A stretch of 64,000 nt of DNA from Neocallimastix lanati (nom. inval.) (lineage: Eukaryota > Neocallimastigomycota > Neocallimastigomycetes > Neocallimastigales > Neocallimastigaceae): contig JACVTC010000067.1 of the NCBI GenBank assembly GCA_016946835.1, positions 877,501 to 941,500 of the forward strand. The letters are read 5' to 3'. Each line of letters starts with the position of its first letter. Position 1 is the first letter of the stretch. Positions 56,101 to 64,000 of the stretch are shown piece by piece. The translations under genes were made by a program, and so were the position numbers. The notes under the pieces are model-generated. The model did no database searches. It was not told the origin of the DNA and was given only the letters and a program-made list of their open reading frames with translations.

Positions 56101-57367
56101 GTTTTATGCCGTAGTAAAGCTTTTATTCTACATTGTTTTAGACTATCTAAATGTATTTTTGGATCCTTCTTTAGCCAATAAAAAGGATGGCTCCATGACA
56201 TCTTTAAATAATTCTTCTAAAGCCAACACATTTAATGAAGCTAAAATTGATTTAATTTTATCCAGTGCTATGGAAACGATTGCCCTTATATTTTCATCCA
56301 TTCAAGATATGAATGTAAGAATTCAAATGATTCCACTCCAACTCTATATATATAATGTCGTAAGTCAAATTAGACCCACGGCAATTTCCTCTATTATGAT
56401 TGGATTTAAATCTCAAATGGATACCCTAAAGATAGATGAACAGAGTGATGAATCTCTTCAAAAGCTTTACCAATCTATTCAAGCCTTTTCTAAAATCTTT
56501 TTAAATAAATTAGAAAATCAAACGTCATCCGAGACCGATCAAAATTCAAATCAAGATCAAAATCAAAAATTGAATTATATATTAATTGAAACTTTAATTC
56601 TTTCCTCCACAATTATTTCTGATAAGGATAACGAAAGTAATCGTATACAACAAAAATTAGTAAAGATTATGATTCACTTCTTAGTAGAATCTCTCGATAT
56701 CAATCAACCTGTATTAAGTGTTCAATTCCTAAAATGTATCTCTTCCTTTGAAAATTTATATAATAAAGAAAACGAACCTGCGATGAAAGCGATTGGTCAA
56801 TCCTGCCTTAAATATTGTGTTCCTCGACTTTCACGCATTTTAAAAGAACTTAATCAAGAGAAATATATGAGCATGACAAAGGATGAAACCTACAAAACAT
56901 TTATAGAACAAATTTTCCTTAATCTTATTTCAAATTATTCAATGGTTAAAGAAGATAAAGAAAAAATAGTTCTTCTTACTATTATTATATGCTCACTTGC
57001 TAATTATATTCGTGATTTACAACGATTCGATAGAAAACGTTTAATCAATTTTAAAAATATAAATGAAGGAAAAATTCATAGTTTTGCTGTTCAAACGATG
57101 ATTCAATTAGCTACTGCAGTTCCTGTTCATTTTAAGAGTATATTTTCAACCTTACCAGAAAAGGAAAAAGAAAAAATAGAAGTAGCTTTCCGTGTCAATA
57201 TGAACGCTAATAATAATAATATTAATAATAGTCATAATGTACGTCATAAATCTAGCTTTGATGATGATGGATTTAGTAGTGATTTCTCTGATTTCTCTGA
57301 TGATGATAATGAAAAAGTTACTAATCAAGAACCTCAATTAAAAATTAACTTTTCTGATTTTAATTAA
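49173..57367 (+). CDS. LAA1: LAA1/HEATR5-type giant HEAT-repeat protein
   Basis: Large alpha-solenoid that supports AP-1/clathrin traffic at endosomes and the trans-Golgi (yeast Laa1, metazoan HEATR5/p200). Seven exons: 49173-49403, 49728-49936, 50068-50179, 50469-50621, 50790-51431, 51607-52707, 53207-57367. All phases agree, giving 2202 aa, near the family's 2000-2070. Family-like stretches: TRKLIARCFNLIFTFGSQRK then FDTIVAIQQLLKN near 105-135; AVIHCLGAITEVHGKNVMSL; VRQSLSSAASYLLITF; and, near 1030, HMWALYSIWMIVEGSGLMYS then TYVNSTLSIISKL with YAGVYPAFGKILYALIGVIG, the LHAL..I...GP.F..YV motif of HEATR5. An Asn-rich insert (about 1475-1505) interrupts the solenoid, and an acidic Asp/Phe/Ser tail (GFSSDFSDFSDDD) precedes the end, ending LKINFSDFN. 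The last exon is unusually long. Intron 6 is filled by a hexanucleotide array. Confidence 0.85.
52752..53064. repeat. TTTTTA hexamer array inside an intron of LAA1
   Basis: About 50 tandem TTTTTA units with a few slippage variants (TTTTA, TTTTTTTA towards the 3' end, one AATTTTTA), followed after about 50 bp by a 41-nt poly(A). The array makes up most of the 499-nt intron 52708-53206. Confidence 0.95.
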
Positions 57368-57608
57368 AGAGATTGAAGTAAATAAAATTTTAATACAAAT
57401 AGAAAAGAAAAAAAAAATTAAAATGAAATAAAATAAAAAAAAAAAATAATAATAAAAATAATAAAAATAATAATAAAATATAATATAAAAATAATATAAA
57501 AAAGTACTATAAAAAAAATTTTTTTTTTTAATTTATAAAAAATAAAAATACATTTATGTTTATTTATCATATTCTATCCATTAAATTATCATAAAAATAA
57601 ATAAATAA

Positions 57609-57656
<48 letters not shown>

Positions 57657-57986
57657 ATTCTTATTTAAATATTATTATTATTAAAAGAAAAATAATAATA
57701 ATAATAATAATAATAATAGTAATAATAAATAAATAAATAAATAAATTATAAATAAATAAAAATAATAAAATTATATTATTTAGTATTATTGTTCATTTTT
57801 TTATTGTTAAAATTTTTTTATATATCATTTCATCTGATATTTTATTCTTAGAAAAGGAAATAAAAATGTATTTTAAACTTCAAAATTTTAAATAAAAATA
57901 ATATACAATACAATTAGTTCATTGATTTTAAATTAAATTTTATAAAACAGGTATTTTCATTTATGAAAAATATGAAAAAAAAAAAA

Positions 57987-58022
<36 letters not shown>

Positions 58023-58990
58023 AATTTATGATAATAATAATAATATAATTAAATACGTTTTTTAGATATTATAAGTAAAATCAAAGTTATAAATTATCTT
58101 AACAAAAAGTATAAAAATCAGAAAATTAAATTTATAAAAATACTAACATTATAGAAAAAAAAAAATTAAATACCTTATGAAATTCTATAAAATTACGTTT
58201 TATTTTACTATTGATAACTTTTAATGAATGGATGTACTTTAGTATTTTTTAATGAACAGCCGATAATATTTATTATATTAGTATATTTTAATATTTTTAT
58301 AATTATTTATATTTTAAAATAATTTAAATAAAAAAAGAAATAGAAATAAAATAAATTAAGCAAATAGAACAATTATTAAAAATAATTATTATTATTATCA
58401 TTCTATTTTATATCTAGATATAATAATAAAATTTTACTTTTTTTTTTTTTATATTTTTGGTAATCTAATCATTAATATAATTTGTATGTATTATTTATTT
58501 ATATGTATTTATATATCATATTAATAATTTATAATTTAGAAGTATGGTTTATTATTTATTATAAATTAAAGTTTTTTCAATATATAAAATAGTAAGTAAA
58601 AATTAATTTATAAAAAATTAAATTAATAAAATTTGTGATTATTGAATAGAATATTATTTACATACACATATTTAAATATAAATAAATGAACTTATAAAAA
58701 ATGTTGAAAAGAAGATTTTAAATGAAATTAATTTTATATTGATAGTTGAAATTTTAAAAAAATAAACAAACAAACAAACAAATAAATTTAAAAAAAAAAA
58801 AAAATAATAATAATAATTAAAAAAAAAATAAAAATAAAAATAAAAATATCAAATTATAATAGTTATTTTTATAAGAAAATAATAATAATTATAACATTAA
58901 AAAAAATAGAAATTTCTTTTTTATATATACATAATCTTTATATATATATATTTTGTTTTTTATTTTATTTTATTTTATTTTTTTTTTACA
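57368..58990. other. Intergenic region
   Basis: A/T-rich with a 45-nt poly(A) (57609-57653), AAT microsatellites (57685-57780, 57978-58040) and nothing coding. It holds the NPR3 promoter; a run of TTTTA ends just before that gene's ATG. Confidence 0.6.
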
Positions 58991-60152
58991 ATGCAATTAT
59001 TAGGTATTGTTTTAGTATGTTATTCTAGTCGAGGACATCAATATGTTTTTGGATATCCAACAAATCCATCATACATAACTAAAAAAAACCCTCCATCACC
59101 GAAAGTAAATCAAATTAATTTAATTAATTCAATTAATTATTCTGATAATAGTTTTCAGGCTCAATCTGATTCATTGACAAGTACTTATTCAGAACATTAC
59201 GGATCTCAACAACATAATTATTCACAGTCATTTCAACATTATCATACTGGAAGTTATAAAAGGAATAGTGACATAAATATGAAAACAAAGCCTAGTAAAG
59301 AAAAAATGAGAAATTCTTATAAAACAGATAATAATATAATTATGAATAAGAAAGAATTAAATAGAGAATTAAATTCAAAACCTAATTTAGTTAATAAAAT
59401 TAAAGAATCAACCCTTAATTCTAGTAAAGGTTTCTCATTTAATACAAATAATAACAATAGTAATAGTAAGCTTAATTATTCAAATGAAATAAATAATATT
59501 CATCGAAATGGCAATTTTATGCATAATAATAAAATAAATGGAACAAATTTAAAAAAAAATAATAGTAGTCATTCTTCACATACTCCAATAATAAATGAAA
59601 ATAGAAGTAATAATAATCATCATAATCAACAAGGAAGGTTTTTAGGATATGATACACAATTTCTTGCTGATATACTATCACCAAAATCAGCATTATGCGA
59701 TCAGAAATTTCAACTTACTATTAATAATTTAACTTTTGTTGGTCATCCAACACTTATCAATTCAGATATAATTTCAAGCAGAAGTAGTATGCTTAGTCGT
59801 TACTTAAAAAAGAAAATAAATAAAAGTAATTTAAATAATAATTCAAATAATAATATAAATCAATTTAACACCAGTTCAAAATCAGAGAAAATAAATTCTT
59901 TAAATCAAAATAATAGATATGCTCATATAAGTGAGTTTCTAATCTTTAATCATATATATATATTATAAATTTTTGATAAATCTATATATGTATCTGTATA
60001 TGTATTATATGTATATATACATATTTTTATATTTTAATCTCTCTCTCTCTTTTTTTTTTTTTATTAATATAATACATATATATATATATAAATTGTAATA
60101 ATTTTAAATTATATATTTATATTGTTTATTAAAAAATACTATTTTTACTATT

Positions 60153-60190
<38 letters not shown>

Positions 60191-62523
60191 ATTTTATTTA
60201 TTAAATTATAGTGCCTTCATCACCAACAAATTCACATTATAATTCAATCGATAATTCTGAGGGTATTTGTTCAGATGATGAAACTGAAAGTGTAAATTAC
60301 ACAAAAAATGATGCCTCAAATTTAACGATGTTTCATGTAGTATTTATAATAAAACCATCGGATGATAAATCATTTGATAATGAAATTGAAAAATTATATA
60401 AAAACGTAATTTTAAAATTAAGTCATGGTTTACAGCATGAACAAAGGTATCGATCATATGTTATGCAACAAACTGATTTAATTCTCAGCATAAAAGATGA
60501 ATCTTACGATGGTTTGTTTAAATTTATTATAATAAAAATTTATTTAATGATAGCAAAAAAAAAAAAAAAAATGAAATTCTTTATTATTATTAAAATGAAA
60601 AAAAAAAAAAAAAAAAAAAAAAAAATAAAAAAAAATTTGTTAATAAATATTACAACAAAATAATAAAATAATAATAATAATAATAATAAATAAAATAATA
60701 TATACATATATATTTATATTTATAAATTAGAAACCAGGCATTAATTAATTAATTAATTAATTATACTTTGAAACCTTTTTTCTTAATTTTATGTTTTATG
60801 TTTTATTTTTATTATTATTAGATTCTAATCAATTAATGGAGAGTATTCTATATCAAAGTTCACTTGCTCGTGATCTTGCAACTATATATGATGCTCTAAC
60901 AAATAATAAAATAGCACATATTATAATTAACAATTCTGTAGATTTATCATTACAAATACCACCGTCATTACCATCACCAGATGATAATGGTGAAATTATA
61001 CTGACCGATGAACAAATGCTTAATAATGATGATTCATTTCCAACCTTAAGACCTTATCATGCACTATTACTTCTTGAAGATCCAGAGGAAATATTAAAAT
61101 CTTTTCCAAGGGATCCTTCACCAACACTTGTTGAATTAATTCAAGTTGTTACACCAATGCAATGGTAAATAAATTAAATTAAGATTAATTATATAATTAT
61201 AATAATAGCATATAAATTCTATTTTTTTTTTTAAAAAAAAAAACAAAGTTTATTATAAAATTATTATATAAAATATTACTATTACTACTATTACTTCTTC
61301 TACTACTACTACTACTACTAATAATCTATCTATCTATCTATATCATCTATTATATTCATAGTTTTGAAGAATTACAAAGCATTTTGGATTGCTCTCTATC
61401 TCATATTTATAAATTAGCTGCCCATTTAGTTTATTGGAGAAAAGCAAAAATTATTAATGTAATTAGTATTAGGAATGTTTATGTTATATCACCAAATGCT
61501 GATTTAAATAAGTATGTAATATAGAAAAATAATAAATAAATAAATAAATAAATAAATAAACAATTAGATATTTTAATATTTTTATTTATAAATATATTAA
61601 TATATATATTTTTAATTTATTTATTTTAATTAAATAAATAATAACTAAATATATATTCATATATATATATATTTTTTTAATTTACTTTGAAATTCTTTTA
61701 GGTTGCAGGAATTATGTCAAGATTTCGAAAATCATTTCCCTGGAACTGATTTATTATCTATTTTTTCAGAGTTATCAATTCCAAGACCATTTTCTTCGAT
61801 AATTCCATCAAAAGATCAACGTACTTTATATCTAGAAATAATAACATATCTATTACGTCATGATTTAGTAACTCAACTTCATATGTATATTTATTTGTGT
61901 ATTTCCCAAGATATTAAAAAAAGAACTGTATATTCTCAATCATTATCAGAAAATGATGAATTTTCTTCAAGTGATAATAGTAGTATAATACCGAATCCAT
62001 CAGAAACATCTGATATAGAAAATGAATGGATTAAAATGTTAGCTGCTACTCAATCTCCAGCAGAATCAGCATTATTCTTAAGGTAATTCGATTATATTTA
62101 GATGATTTACAATATATTTATATTAATATTTATTTAATATTGTTTTCAACAACAACATTAATAATAATAATAATAATTATAATAATAATAATTATAATAA
62201 TAATAATAATAATAATTATAATAATAATAATTATAATAATAATAATAATAATAATTATAATAATAATAATAATTATAATAATAATAATAATAATTATAAT
62301 AATAATAATAATAATAATAATTATAATAATAATAATAATTATAATAATAATAATAATAATAATAATTAATCTATATAAATATTACATATATAGACTAGTA
62401 CCCTACTTCACTGGAAAATATCATGTAGAAGAAATTATTTTTAGAGAAAATCTTACAAGAAAAGATTTAAAAACAATATTAAGCAAATTTAGAAATGAAC
62501 TAATTACTATACTACATCAATAA
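58991..62523 (+). CDS. NPR3: NPR3/NPRL3, SEACIT/GATOR1 subunit
   Basis: Subunit of SEACIT/GATOR1, the GTPase-activating complex that restrains TORC1 at the vacuole when amino acids or nitrogen are scarce. Six exons: 58991-59930, 60212-60511, 60822-61164, 61362-61511, 61702-62082, 62394-62523, giving 747 aa with all phases consistent. The N-terminal longin-type domain starts LGIVLVCYSSRGHQYVFGYP. It is split by a ~190-aa Asn/Ser-rich insert and resumes at FLGYDTQFLADILSPKSALC and LTFVGHPTLI. Exon 2 gives MFHVVFIIKPSDD, matching the conserved strand before ...ALQHEQ (here SHGLQHEQRY). Later pieces are SLARDLATIYDAL, LVYWRKAKIINVISIRNVYV and LCQDFENHFPGTDLLSIFSE. The last exon, YFTGKYHVEEIIFRENLTR then LSKFRNELITILHQ, is the winged C-terminal end of NPRL3. 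The N-rich insert is larger than in yeast. Intron 5 carries a ~210-nt TAA array. Confidence 0.93.
62157..62370. repeat. (ATA/TAA)n array in intron 5 of NPR3
   Basis: About 70 TAA triplets with periodic ATT interruptions (AATTATAAT). It creates a false poly-isoleucine frame. Confidence 0.95.

Positions 62524-64000
<1,477 letters not shown>

Noticed and set aside
62140-62393. Poly-isoleucine N terminus of an open frame
   Set aside because: Translation of the TAA array in NPR3 intron 5; the true exon begins at 62394.

Overview
The window looks like nuclear DNA of a very AT-rich eukaryote, most likely an anaerobic gut fungus (Neocallimastigomycota). Genes are intron-rich, with short GT-AG introns (donors mostly GTAA or GTAT). 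Intergenic DNA is almost pure A/T, full of 20-45 nt poly(A)/poly(T) runs and TAA/TAAA-type microsatellites. The genes are typical of fungi (Nha1-type antiporter, LAA1, NPR3, MAK21, NOT4, TAF10). A dictyostelid was considered because its base composition is similar. The multi-kilobase gaps and the fungal-type antiporter favour a gut fungus, but this is an inference.

Layout. 1-845 (-): 5' part of a Na+/H+ antiporter that runs off the left edge. 846-6513: no intact gene, but tandem repeats, a decayed gene and an ~840 bp fold-back element. 6514-13960 (+): a ten-exon NOT4 ubiquitin ligase of ~2042 aa. 13961-19484: gene-free, with microsatellites and the wreck of a LINE retrotransposon (endonuclease and RT pieces). 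19485-20183 (-): LURP-one-related protein. 20862-24395: a locally amplified ~1.3 kb block with two intact copies of an unrecognised small gene and one broken copy. 24972-28935 (-): fifteen-exon OB-fold/zinc-ribbon protein of the RPA1/MEIOB/SHLD2 kind, with a candidate AT-AC (U12-type) intron. 30281-31910 (+): TAF10, convergent with MAK21/NOC1 (32802-37530, -). 39271-41294 (+): Qc-SNARE with a frame problem at its first intron. 44067-46871 (+): unrecognised 891-aa protein. 49173-57367 (+): HEAT-repeat protein LAA1/HEATR5 (2202 aa). 58991-62523 (+): NPR3/NPRL3 (747 aa).

The genes are a mix of housekeeping functions with no operon-like logic: ion homeostasis, CCR4-NOT, TFIID/SAGA, 60S ribosome assembly, AP-1/endosome traffic and SNARE fusion, TORC1 control by SEACIT/GATOR1, and probable ssDNA binding. 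The accessory material lies between genes: a decayed LINE, two GC-richer relics of unknown class, the fold-back element, the amplified gene block and large simple-sequence arrays, including several inside introns. No rRNA, tRNA or CRISPR array was seen. Exon joins were derived by hand from splice sites and frame continuity. All repeat comparisons were by eye.
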